From: Flavobacteriales bacterium
GTDB taxonomy: Bacteria > Bacteroidota > Bacteroidia > Flavobacteriales_D > CANHHI01
Direction of reading: 5' to 3'
NCBI GenBank assembly: GCA_947460225.1
Contig: CANHHI010000077.1
Span: forward strand, 1-7,249
DNA length: 7,249 bases
Below the pieces are notes generated by a model. That model worked only from the letters and a program-made list of their open reading frames with translations. It was not told where the DNA came from and did not search any database. This document shows positions 1 through 6,243 of the stretch, piece by piece. How positions within the stretch are numbered: position 1 is the first letter of the stretch; each line of letters starts with the position of its first letter. A program made the position numbers and the translations under genes.

Positions 1-1
1 C

Positions 2-70
2 GTAGCAACCAAGACTAGGAAAGCCTATAAACTGCTTTGCAATAAAACGTTTCGCAATGCGCTTGAATAA
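2..70 (+). CDS. Possible 3' end of an unidentified gene (partial)
   Basis: One plus-strand frame is open from base 2 and ends at a TAA at 68-70, giving 22 residues that finish ...NKTFRNALE. The stop lies directly against the terminator hairpin starting at 71, which is where the end of a real gene would be expected. The peptide is Lys/Arg-rich and too short to assign to a family. A minus-strand frame is also open across these bases, so the call rests mainly on the stop-plus-terminator arrangement. If real, this gene converges on rny. Confidence 0.3.
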   Translation, partial: VATKTRKAYKLLCNKTFRNALE

Positions 71-94
71 AAAAACCGCCGAAAGGCGGTTTTT
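69..94. terminator. Bidirectional intrinsic terminator of rny and the left-edge gene
   Basis: A perfect 10-bp stem pairs 71-80 with 85-94 (core CCGCC/GGCGG flanked by A5/T5) around a GAAA loop. Read on the minus strand, the stem is followed by a run of seven T (75 down to 69). Read on the plus strand, the hairpin ends in T5. It starts 25 bases beyond the rny stop codon, so it most likely ends the minus-strand operon. It can also serve a plus-strand gene ending at 70. Confidence 0.9.
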
Positions 95-119
95 GCTTAC
101 GTTGTTGTATGCTAAAATA

Positions 120-1661
120 TTATTTTGCGTAATTAACAGCTCTTTTCTCTCTGATTACAGTTATTCTGATTTGTCCAGGATACGTCATTTCATTTTGAAT
201 TTTCTGCGCAATCTCAAAAGAAATAGCATCTGCTTCTTGGTCGCTTACTTTTTCCGCCTCTACCATCACCCGCAGTTCCCTACCCGCTTGAATGGCATAA
301 GATTTGCTCACACCGGGGTAATTCATCGCCAGTTGTTCTAGTTCTCTGATGCGTTTCATGTAGCTTTCCAAAATCTCACGCCTAGCACCTGGTCTAGCGC
401 CTGAAATGGCGTCACACACCTGCACAATAGGCGAAAGCAATCCAGTCATTTCTATTTCATCGTGGTGCGCTCCAATGGCATTGCAGATTTCTGGTTTTTC
501 GCCATATTTCTCCGCCAATTTCATACCCAAAAGCGCATGTGGCAATTCCGCTTCTGTATCGGGGACTTTGCCTATATCGTGCAATAAACCTGCTCTGCGT
601 GCCAATTTTGGGTTAAGCCCCAATTCCGATGCCATAGTGGCTGCCAAATTGGCTACCTCACGGGAGTGTTGCAATAAATTCTGCCCATAAGATGAGCGGT
701 ATTTCATTCTGCCCACCATGCGGATAAGCTCTGGGTGCAAATTATGAATACCCAAATCCATACACGTTCGCTTGCCCACTTCTACAATTTCCTCTTCTAA
801 GCCCCTTTTGGTTTTTGAAACCACCTCTTCAATACGTGCTGGGTGAATTCTACCGTCCATCACCAATTGTTGCAAAGACAAACGTGCAATTTCACGGCGA
901 ACTGGGTCAAAACAAGACAGTATGATTGCCTCTGGCGTATCGTCCACCACAATTTCAACGCCTGTTGCTGCCTCCAAAGAACGTATATTTCTGCCTTCTC
1001 TACCGATAATTCTACCCTTGATGTCGTCGTTTTCTATGTTAAACACCGAAACCGCATTTTCCACCGCCTGCTCCGTTGCCACACGCTGTATGCTTTGAAT
1101 GACAATTTTTTTGGCTTCTTTGTTGGCAGTTAATTTTGCTTCCTCCGTAACTTCTCTAATGTAAGCCTGCGCACTAGTTTTGGCTTCTTCTTTGATGGTT
1201 TCTATCAATTGCGCCTTGGCTTCTGCAATTGGCAAACCTGCAATTTTTTCAAGTTCTTGCAAATGCTTTTGAACCAATTTATCCAAATCCTCTTGTTTTT
1301 TAGCGTTTACTTCTAGTAAAACATCTAATTTAGATTTGTCTGTTTGCAAGTCTTTGCGCTCTTTTTCTTGTTCGTCTGCTTTTTTCTTGACTTGTTTTTC
1401 ACGCTCATCTAGCTTGCGCTCCAATTGTTCCACACGAACCGAGCGTTCTCTCACCTGTTTTTCGTGGTCTTCTTTCATCTGCAAAAACTTTTCTTTGTTT
1501 TGCAAATCACGCTCTTTTTTAAGCCTATCTGACTCTTTTTGCAATTCTTGCAAATTTTTGTCTTTCTGTGTTTTCAGCACTTTTTGCATCACCACAGCAG
1601 TTACCACTGCGGATACCACGCCTGCCAGGAGTGTACTTATAATCAATTCAACGTCTTCCAT
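120..1661 (-). CDS. rny: Ribonuclease Y (membrane-anchored endoribonuclease)
   Basis: RNase Y is an endoribonuclease that starts mRNA decay at the inner face of the membrane. The 513 residues show the full family layout. A single N-terminal membrane helix lies at about 6-29. A long, highly charged coiled coil covers about 30-200. A KH RNA-binding domain has its GxxG loop as GREG at 220-223. The HD metal-dependent phosphohydrolase domain has H332, HD at 361-362, HHD at 399-401 and D417. The length is close to the family's usual ~520 residues, and nothing is missing. The ATG at 1659-1661 puts the membrane helix at the very N terminus as expected. Its leader is A/T-rich without a clear Shine-Dalgarno sequence. 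It is the last gene of the group, 72 bases after zapA, and is followed by a strong terminator. Confidence 0.97.
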   Translation of the reverse strand: MEDVELIISTLLAGVVSAVVTAVVMQKVLKTQKDKNLQELQKESDRLKKERDLQNKEKFLQMKEDHEKQVRERSVRVEQLERKLDEREKQVKKKADEQEKERKDLQTDKSKLDVLLEVNAKKQEDLDKLVQKHLQELEKIAGLPIAEAKAQLIETIKEEAKTSAQAYIREVTEEAKLTANKEAKKIVIQSIQRVATEQAVENAVSVFNIENDDIKGRIIGREGRNIRSLEAATGVEIVVDDTPEAIILSCFDPVRREIARLSLQQLVMDGRIHPARIEEVVSKTKRGLEEEIVEVGKRTCMDLGIHNLHPELIRMVGRMKYRSSYGQNLLQHSREVANLAATMASELGLNPKLARRAGLLHDIGKVPDTEAELPHALLGMKLAEKYGEKPEICNAIGAHHDEIEMTGLLSPIVQVCDAISGARPGARREILESYMKRIRELEQLAMNYPGVSKSYAIQAGRELRVMVEAEKVSDQEADAISFEIAQKIQNEMTYPGQIRITVIREKRAVNYAK

Positions 1662-1680
1662 AATTTTATACTGTATTCAT

Positions 1681-1711
1681 AAAAAATCCACCCTAATCAT
1701 TCAATCGGGTG
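1681..1711 (-). promoter_or_regulatory. Weak hairpin plus T-run between zapA and rny
   Basis: On the minus strand CACCC (1711-1707) can pair with GGGTG (1693-1689) across a 13-base loop. After GA comes a run of six T (1686-1681), and then the rny start about 20 bases further on. This resembles a weak terminator or attenuator that could lower read-through from zapA into rny. The stem is only 5 bp and the loop is large, so it may have no function. I see no TAnnTTTG promoter box in this gap. Confidence 0.3.
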
Positions 1712-1733
1712 AGATAAACCTTAAAAAAGTCTG

Positions 1734-2021
1734 CTAGGCAGAAAGCTGTTTTGACAACAGTTCTAGCTGTTCAACATGCGTTTGCAATTTTTGCAAGTCT
1801 ATTTGTTGTTTGCTTTGAATGTACAAATTGTTTGCCATTTCCAAGCTCACCATGGCAAGCACCGTTGCCAAATCTTTTACTGCATATTGCTCTTGCATGC
1901 GCCCTATCTTTTGGTTGAGTTCTTGGGCAATTGCCAGTATATCTGAACTTTGCGCCTCTAGCACAGACATCGGTAATACAATACCCGCTACTTCAACTTT
2001 TATAGAAACCACGCTCTGCAT
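1734..2021 (-). CDS. zapA: Cell division protein ZapA
   Basis: ZapA binds and bundles FtsZ filaments and helps stabilise the Z-ring in the cytoplasm. The 95 residues match the short ZapA family. The N-terminal part has beta strands with the pattern SIKVEVAGIVLPM (6-18). A helical segment with QYAVKDLATVLAMVSLEMA (45-63) matches the family's conserved 'Y..kDl..v.aMvaLe.A' stretch. A C-terminal coiled coil (about 65-93, ending LELLSKQLSA) is used for dimerisation. The ATG is one base after the TAA of the upstream coiled-coil gene (TAA-C-ATG), so translation is probably coupled. rny follows 72 bases downstream, an order seen in Bacteroidota. The family assignment comes from the motif pattern and this context. 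Confidence 0.88.
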   Translation of the reverse strand: MQSVVSIKVEVAGIVLPMSVLEAQSSDILAIAQELNQKIGRMQEQYAVKDLATVLAMVSLEMANNLYIQSKQQIDLQKLQTHVEQLELLSKQLSA

Positions 2022-2022
2022 G

Positions 2023-2328
2023 TTACTTTTTTATTTCATTGCCCGATAAACAAGCAATACATTGGTCTATCTCACGCACCAAAACAGCAATTTTCTGTTT
2101 TAGTTCCGCCCTCGGAAAATCCCCCACTGGCTGGGAAACAGCCAAACGCAAGTTCTCATCTTTGAGCGTTGTCAGCTCTATTTCTTGCCTGTGAACAAAA
2201 GCCCGCAAGTGTAGCACCTCCTCTTGCAATTTTTGATTTTGTTTGAGTAGTGCTTGCTTATGCGTTAGTGCCTTTTCCAAGTCTAACTGCATTTGCGATA
2301 ACTTTGCATATAGCGTTTGCGTATCCAC
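2023..2328 (-). CDS. Small coiled-coil protein upstream of zapA, function unknown
   Basis: A 101-residue, soluble, mostly helical protein. A coiled coil runs over about residues 5-63, rich in Lys, Gln, Glu and Leu. After a short break containing QPVGDFPR comes a second helix, KQKIAVLVREIDQCIACL (77-94). I recall a small protein of this kind, with a similar 'LVREID.CI..L' tail, upstream of zapA in Bacteroidota, but I know no assigned function. Its position suggests a partner or regulator of ZapA, and a ZapB-like role is only a guess. The frame opens with GTG at 2326-2328, which lies 13-16 bases below the predicted transcription start. An in-frame ATG at 2290-2292 (residue 13) is the alternative start and would still leave most of the coiled coil. 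It ends one base before zapA. Confidence 0.8.
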   Translation of the reverse strand: MDTQTLYAKLSQMQLDLEKALTHKQALLKQNQKLQEEVLHLRAFVHRQEIELTTLKDENLRLAVSQPVGDFPRAELKQKIAVLVREIDQCIACLSGNEIKK

Positions 2329-2347
2329 GAGGCAAAAAACTTAATTA

Positions 2348-2355
2348 CAAAGGTA
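2348..2355 (-). promoter_or_regulatory. Bacteroidota-type -7 box for the coiled-coil/zapA/rny operon
   Basis: Read on the minus strand, 2355-2348 is TACCTTTG, a full match to the Bacteroidota -7 consensus TAnnTTTG. A TTTG lies upstream at 2371-2368, but only 12 bases away, which is shorter than the usual 17-23, so the -33 element is weak or absent. Transcription would start near 2341-2344, giving a short leader to the GTG at 2328. No terminator is visible after serS, so read-through from serS is also possible. Confidence 0.6.
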
Positions 2356-2394
2356 TCATTTTTTTTGCAAATACCCGATTATTTTTTACTAATT

Positions 2395-3669
2395 TCATAA
2401 AGTAATTTTATCAAAACCTGTATAGGACTGCAAAACCGCAGGAATTGCAATGCCGTTTTCTGTTTGGTTGTTTTCCAGCAAAGCCGCCACAATTCTAGGC
2501 AAAGCCATGGCACTGCCATTCAAGGTGTGCGCAAGCTGAATTTTGCCCTGTTTGTCTTTGTATCTAAATTTCAAGCGATTGGCTTGAAAAGTTTCAAAAT
2601 TGGACGTAGAGCTTACTTCTAGCCAACGGGCTTGTGCAGCTGAATACACCTCAAAATCATAAGTCAAAGCCGAACTAAAACCCATATCGCCCCCACACAG
2701 ACGCACAATGCGGAATGGCAAATTCAAAGCGTGCAAAAGGCTTTTGACGTGTTCCACCATAGTTTCCAACACTTGGTAAGAATTTTCCGCCATGGTTGCC
2801 TGCACAATTTCTACTTTGTCAAACTGGTGCAAGCGATTTAAGCCACGCACATGCGCACCCCAAGAACCCGCTTCACGCCTAAAACAAGGAGAATACGCCG
2901 TGTATTTTATCGGCAATTCCTCTTCTTTGACAATCACATCTCGCCAAATGTTGGTTACAGGCACTTCCGCTGTGGGTATCAAATATAGATTGTCCACCGT
3001 GGCGTGATACATCTGCCCTTCTTTGTCTGGCAATTGACCCGTGCCAAAACCAGAGGCTTCATTCACCAAATGCGGTGGCAAAACTTCGGTATAGCCCGCC
3101 GCTGTGGCTCGGTCTAAAAAAAACGCAATCAAAGCACGTTGCAATTTTGCGCCTTTGCCCATATAAAAAGGAAAGCCAGCACCCGTTACCTTAACACCCA
3201 ACTCAAAATCTATCAATTTATAATCTTGAATTAAGTCCCAGTGCGGTTTGGCAGATTTTGGCAAATTCAATTCCACTTCATGGCGATAGACTTCCACATT
3301 TTCCTCGGCAGTTTTGCCAAAAACCACGCTCTGATGCGGGACATTTGGCACTTTGCACAAGGCTTGCAAAAGCAAATCTTCTGTTTTTGCCAAGGTATCT
3401 TTGGCTTCTTGTGCCGCTTGTTTGAGTTTTAAATTTTCTGCTTTCAGTGGCTCTGCTTCTGCCGTTTTGCCTTCTTGCATCAATTTACCAATGTCCGTTG
3501 CCATTTGATTGGCACGCTGATTGGCATTGTCTAGCATAGCTTTGCAAGATTTGCGCTGGTCATCTAACTGAATAATTTCAGTTAAAATAGGCGTAAAATC
3601 CACGCCACGCTTGGCAAGCGAAGCACTTACCTCCGACCAATTATCTCTAATTTTTTGAACTTCTAACAT
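2395..3669 (-). CDS. serS: Seryl-tRNA synthetase
   Basis: SerRS charges tRNA-Ser with serine using ATP in the cytoplasm. The 424-residue product is full length. Residues 1-105 form the N-terminal helical arm that grips the long variable arm of tRNA-Ser. The class II catalytic core follows: TAEVP at 233-237 (serine-binding loop), motif 2 as FRREAGSWG at 263-271 followed by HQFDKVE at 281-287, EVSSTSNFETFQANR at 351-365, and motif 3 as NGSAMALPR at 384-392 with the invariant Arg. The GAHVRGLNRLHQF wording is the form I associate with Bacteroidota. I chose the ATG at 3669, which gives the usual MLEVQKIRDNW beginning. A TTG nine codons upstream lies inside the promoter box. The gene is divergent from the ABC operon and 66 bases ahead of the coiled-coil gene, with no clear terminator in that gap. 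Confidence 0.97.
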   Translation of the reverse strand: MLEVQKIRDNWSEVSASLAKRGVDFTPILTEIIQLDDQRKSCKAMLDNANQRANQMATDIGKLMQEGKTAEAEPLKAENLKLKQAAQEAKDTLAKTEDLLLQALCKVPNVPHQSVVFGKTAEENVEVYRHEVELNLPKSAKPHWDLIQDYKLIDFELGVKVTGAGFPFYMGKGAKLQRALIAFFLDRATAAGYTEVLPPHLVNEASGFGTGQLPDKEGQMYHATVDNLYLIPTAEVPVTNIWRDVIVKEEELPIKYTAYSPCFRREAGSWGAHVRGLNRLHQFDKVEIVQATMAENSYQVLETMVEHVKSLLHALNLPFRIVRLCGGDMGFSSALTYDFEVYSAAQARWLEVSSTSNFETFQANRLKFRYKDKQGKIQLAHTLNGSAMALPRIVAALLENNQTENGIAIPAVLQSYTGFDKITL

Positions 3670-3693
3670 AAAAATCAAGCAATAAATTATGGA

Positions 3694-3701
3694 CAAAGAT
3701 A
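3694..3701 (-). promoter_or_regulatory. Bacteroidota-type -7 box of serS
   Basis: Read on the minus strand, 3701-3694 is TATCTTTG, a complete match to TAnnTTTG. The expected -33 region holds only a T-rich stretch (TTTTTC) and no exact TTTG. Transcription would begin near 3688-3690, leaving about 20 bases before the ATG at 3669. Because the last three bases of this box are the upstream TTG, that codon cannot be the serS start if this promoter is used. Confidence 0.6.
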
Positions 3702-3764
3702 GTATTTTTTTCGCAGAAAAAGAAAAGCTATAAGAGAAAATTTGGCTACATTTAGGGCAAATTT

Positions 3765-4670
3765 ATGATGCTTTTAGACATTCAGCAATTACAAAAACAA
3801 TATCAAGGGCGGACAGCGCTCCATGCTATTGATTTACACATTCCAAAGGCTTGCATTTTTGGGCTTTTGGGACCCAATGGCGCAGGGAAAACCTCACTGA
3901 TTCGGATTTTGATGCAAATTTTAAAACCCGAAAGTGGTGAGATTTTGTTTCAAGGCGAAAAATTAGCCAAAAAACATTTGCCCAAAATGGGCTATTTGCC
4001 CGAAGAAAGGGGCTTATACCCCAAAATGAAAGTTTTGGAACAGATTTTGTATTTGGGCGCACTGCGTGGGCTGTCCAATCAAGAGGCAAAAAAACAAGCT
4101 GATTTTTGGTTAGAAACCTTGCAGATGCAAGGTTGGGAGCAGAAAAAAGTTACAGAACTCTCCAAGGGTATGGCGCAAAAAGTGCAGTTTGTGTTGGCGG
4201 TTTTGCACAATCCCGATGTGCTGATTTTAGACGAGCCTTTTAGCGGTTTTGACCCCAACACGGCAAGTCTTGTGCGGGCGCAAATTTTGGCTTTAAAAGC
4301 ACAAGGTAAAACCATTATTTTGTCCTCGCACAACATGGACTCTGTGCAAGAAATGTGCGATTATGTGGCACTTTTGCATCAAGGAAATAAAGTTTTGGAC
4401 GGTGCCATGCAAGATATTTTGGAAAACCACAGCGAAATTCGGTATAAACTGGTTTTAGCCCATGCCGAAAATGCCCGTCCTATTTTAACAAAACTAGACA
4501 GCGTGTCAAATATTGCCGAACAAGGCAATCAAATATTTTTTAATTTAACAGAAACACACGCACTCAACAGCGTTTTGCAAAGTTTAATCGGGCAAAATAT
4601 AAGCATTTTGTCTTGCCAAAGAATGCTAACGCCTTTGCGTGAAATTTTCATACAAAAAACCCAGCTATAA
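3765..4670 (+). CDS. ABC-2 type exporter, ATP-binding protein (NatA-like)
   Basis: This is the cytoplasmic ATPase that powers the permease encoded next to it. Of its 301 residues, about 1-220 form one nucleotide-binding domain. It has Walker A GPNGAGKT at 36-43, MGYLPEERGLYPKM at 75-88 in the Q-loop region (typical of the NatA/DUF4162 branch), signature LSKGM at 132-136, Walker B VLILDEP at 152-158, D-loop SGFDP at 160-164 and switch His189. Residues about 225-301 form the C-terminal extension resembling DUF4162. All catalytic residues are present. Two ATGs stand in tandem at 3765 and 3768 and either could be used. The gene overlaps nothing upstream and diverges from serS. The stop is one base before the permease ATG. 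The substrate cannot be told from sequence; Na+/drug export is known only for distant NatAB relatives. Confidence 0.93.
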   Translation: MMLLDIQQLQKQYQGRTALHAIDLHIPKACIFGLLGPNGAGKTSLIRILMQILKPESGEILFQGEKLAKKHLPKMGYLPEERGLYPKMKVLEQILYLGALRGLSNQEAKKQADFWLETLQMQGWEQKKVTELSKGMAQKVQFVLAVLHNPDVLILDEPFSGFDPNTASLVRAQILALKAQGKTIILSSHNMDSVQEMCDYVALLHQGNKVLDGAMQDILENHSEIRYKLVLAHAENARPILTKLDSVSNIAEQGNQIFFNLTETHALNSVLQSLIGQNISILSCQRMLTPLREIFIQKTQL

Positions 4671-4671
4671 C

Positions 4672-6084
4672 ATGAATTTCAAACAACTTTTTATCATTAT
4701 ACGGCGTGAATTTTTAAACCGTGTGCGCAAAAAATCTTTTTTGTGGATTACTTTGTTAAGCCCCATTTTGACGGCAGGTTTTTTGGCTTTTGCCATTTAT
4801 TTGGGCATTTCGGGCAGTCCCAATTACAACGTGCTTATTCATGCGGAAAACCAAGACATGCTGGATTACCTACAATCGGCAAAACTTGCCAACAACGAAA
4901 AGTTGAAAATTAAGTTTTTTTACAGCACGGAATTTGTGGCGATAGACACGCTAAAAAATTCTCCCTACAACGTAGAAATGAGCATAGACCCCGAACTTTT
5001 GCTCAACGCCCAAAGCACGCCAAACCGTTCTGCGGTGGTGGTGCCTTTGTATTTTACAGAAAAAATATCCGCTTTTGCGGAAAGCTACATACGCACAGAG
5101 CTGGAAGCCAAGTTTGAACGCCTGAAAGTGCAGTATTTTGAACTGCGCAAAAATGGCGAAAGCATGCATTTGGAAGACTTTGACCAGCTGAAAGTGAAAC
5201 TGCAATTTGACCCCATTGAGGCGCAGAGTGGCGAGCACGAGCAAGTCAAGAAGGAACGTTTATGGGTGGGTTTATTTTTGAGCTTTTTGATTTACTTGTT
5301 TATTTTTATGTACGGCACGCACGTGATGCGTGGGGTTTTGGAGGAAAAAACCAACCGCATTGTGGAATTGATTATTTCTAGTGTGGAGCCTTTTACCTTG
5401 ATGCTGGGGAAAATTTTGGGCATTGCCCTGGTGGCACTCACCCAATTTGCCCTGTGGCTGGGTCTGAGTGGTGGCTTATACTTTTTGTTTCAGTATTTGC
5501 TTATACCCAGTGTGAGTGAAATTGCCCTGCAACAGATGCAGGTGCTAGATGCCCCACAAATGACAACGGCACTCGCCCAGCAAGTCAGTCAAAATGGATT
5601 AAACTGGCAAAGTATTTTGGCGGAAAACCGCACCTTGGATTTGATTTTTAATCGGTTTAATTATGGTTTGGTTTTGGCGGTTTTTTTGTTTTACTTTTTG
5701 GGTGGATATTTGCTGTATGCCGCTATTTTTGCCGCCATTGCCGCCGCCGTAGATGCCGAGGCAGACACCCAACAGTTTGTGGTGCCGGTGAGCATGCCCT
5801 TAATTTTTGCCCTGCTTTTGGCGCAGTTTAGCCTCTATAACACCGACAGTTTTGCCAGCGTGTTTGCCTCTATTTTTCCCCTCACCTCCCCTGTCGTGAT
5901 GATGATGCGCATACAAAGCGGTATAGACAGCACACAGCTTTGGCAGTTATGGCTCTCCATGTTTAGCTTGGTGGTGGCGTTTTTATTTGCCACCTGGGGT
6001 GCTGCTAAAATATACCGCCGAGGCATTTTGCAATACGGCACAAAAATATCTTGGAAAACCCTTTTTTCTTGGCTACGCACATAG
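4672..6084 (+). CDS. ABC-2 type exporter, permease protein (NatB-like)
   Basis: This is the membrane partner of the preceding ATPase. The 470 residues fit the ABC-2 permease family (NatB/ABC2_membrane_3). A basic N terminus (RREFLNRVRKKSF) leads into membrane helix 1 at about 24-46. A large extracytoplasmic domain covers about 47-195. A cluster of hydrophobic helices follows at about 197-218, 246-277, 331-357, 370-388, 395-412 and 426-446. The cytoplasmic coupling segment EEKTNRIVELIISSVEP (224-240) and the VDAEADTQQF stretch (360-369) are conserved features of this family. I chose the ATG at 4672, one base after the ATPase stop (TAA-C-ATG), because an earlier in-frame start at 4639 would overlap the ATPase gene and add a non-family leader. 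The final codons and the TAG lie inside a repeat arm (6077-6099), so the natural C terminus may have been altered. Confidence 0.92.
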   Translation: MNFKQLFIIIRREFLNRVRKKSFLWITLLSPILTAGFLAFAIYLGISGSPNYNVLIHAENQDMLDYLQSAKLANNEKLKIKFFYSTEFVAIDTLKNSPYNVEMSIDPELLLNAQSTPNRSAVVVPLYFTEKISAFAESYIRTELEAKFERLKVQYFELRKNGESMHLEDFDQLKVKLQFDPIEAQSGEHEQVKKERLWVGLFLSFLIYLFIFMYGTHVMRGVLEEKTNRIVELIISSVEPFTLMLGKILGIALVALTQFALWLGLSGGLYFLFQYLLIPSVSEIALQQMQVLDAPQMTTALAQQVSQNGLNWQSILAENRTLDLIFNRFNYGLVLAVFLFYFLGGYLLYAAIFAAIAAAVDAEADTQQFVVPVSMPLIFALLLAQFSLYNTDSFASVFASIFPLTSPVVMMMRIQSGIDSTQLWQLWLSMFSLVVAFLFATWGAAKIYRRGILQYGTKISWKTLFSWLRT

Positions 6085-6093
6085 TGCGTTTTA

Positions 6094-6114
6094 GTCTGCA
6101 CCTGCGGTGCAGGC
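6094..6114. repeat. Left-end hairpin of the repeat cluster
   Basis: A 9-bp stem (one T·G wobble) pairs 6094-6102 with 6106-6114 around a TGC loop; its core is TGCACC/GGTGCA. It shares bases 6094-6099 with the outer inverted repeat, so the two pairings exclude each other. It mirrors the shorter right-end hairpin at 6212-6226, whose stem ends are the same GTCTGC/GCAGGC sequences. Confidence 0.7.
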
Positions 6115-6156
6115 GTTGTAATTGCTGGGTTATCTAGCCTGCGAAGCACGGATAAA

Positions 6157-6171
6157 ACGGACGTTGTCCGT
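6157..6171. repeat. Internal hairpin ACGGAC/GTCCGT
   Basis: A perfect 6-bp stem pairs 6157-6162 with 6166-6171 around a GTT loop. It overlaps a TAAAAC on its left (6153-6158) and one on its right (6171-6176), in line with the hairpin-plus-TAAAAC pattern of the cluster. Confidence 0.65.
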
Positions 6172-6176
6172 AAAAC

Positions 6177-6200
6177 AGCCCACGGTTTAAACCGTGGGCT
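6177..6200. repeat. Perfect 24-bp palindrome
   Basis: The arm AGCCCACGGTTT (6177-6188) is followed with no spacer by its exact reverse complement (6189-6200). As RNA it would fold into a stem with a small AT-rich loop; as DNA it could extrude a cruciform or bind a dimeric protein. It sits near the middle of the repeat cluster and is the strongest single structure in it. Confidence 0.9.
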
Positions 6201-6211
6201 ATGATGTTTGT

Positions 6212-6226
6212 GCCTGCGTAGCAGAC
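6212..6226. repeat. Right-end hairpin of the repeat cluster
   Basis: CTGC (6214-6217) pairs with GCAG (6221-6224) around GTA; one mismatched step further out, G6212 can pair with C6226. TAAAAC follows directly at 6227-6232. This is the mirror image of the left-end hairpin and gives the cluster symmetrical ends. Confidence 0.55.
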
Positions 6227-6243
6227 TAAAACGCACAAAGTGC

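Larger units (their letters stand above)
6077..6243. repeat. REP/BIME-like cluster of inverted repeats and hairpins
   Basis: This 167-base stretch is almost entirely structured. Its ends, 6077-6099 and 6221-6243, are inverted repeats matching at 21 of 23 positions, with 16 perfect (6084-6099 against 6221-6236). Inside are several stem-loops, four of them next to the hexamer TAAAAC: forward at 6153-6158, 6171-6176 and 6227-6232, inverted (GTTTTA) at 6088-6093. A unit of the form GCCTGC – loop – GCAGAC – TAAAACGCAC appears inverted at 6084-6114, forward at 6212-6236, and degenerate at 6137-6162. No protein is encoded in a credible frame. The layout resembles REP elements in inverted pairs, which RAYT-type (IS200-like) transposases move in other bacteria. 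A MITE is the alternative. No RAYT gene is in the window. Confidence 0.7.

Noticed and set aside
1662..1733. 6S RNA (ssrS) next to zapA
   Set aside because: In gammaproteobacteria 6S RNA lies downstream of zapA, but this gap is only 72 bases and lacks the long bulged hairpin.
1336..1737. Plus-strand reading frame opposite the rny coiled-coil region
   Set aside because: The Ser/Phe/Cys-rich product is what the complement of Lys/Glu/Gln codons yields, and the minus-strand gene is certain.
3670..3696. Nine-codon N-terminal extension of serS from a TTG
   Set aside because: The TTG is part of the predicted promoter box, and SerRS proteins normally begin at the M-L-E-V-like ATG at 3669.
3747..3754. 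TACATTTA as the -7 box of the ABC operon
   Set aside because: It misses one fixed base of TAnnTTTG, lacks a -33 TTTG at a suitable distance, and would leave a leader of only a few bases.
4639..4671. Upstream ATG for the permease within the ATPase gene
   Set aside because: It would add 11 residues unlike the family N terminus. The ATG at 4672, one base after the ATPase stop, gives the standard beginning.
6077..6243. Complete insertion sequence
   Set aside because: The stretch is only 167 bases with no transposase frame, and I found no convincing target-site duplication beside the inverted ends.
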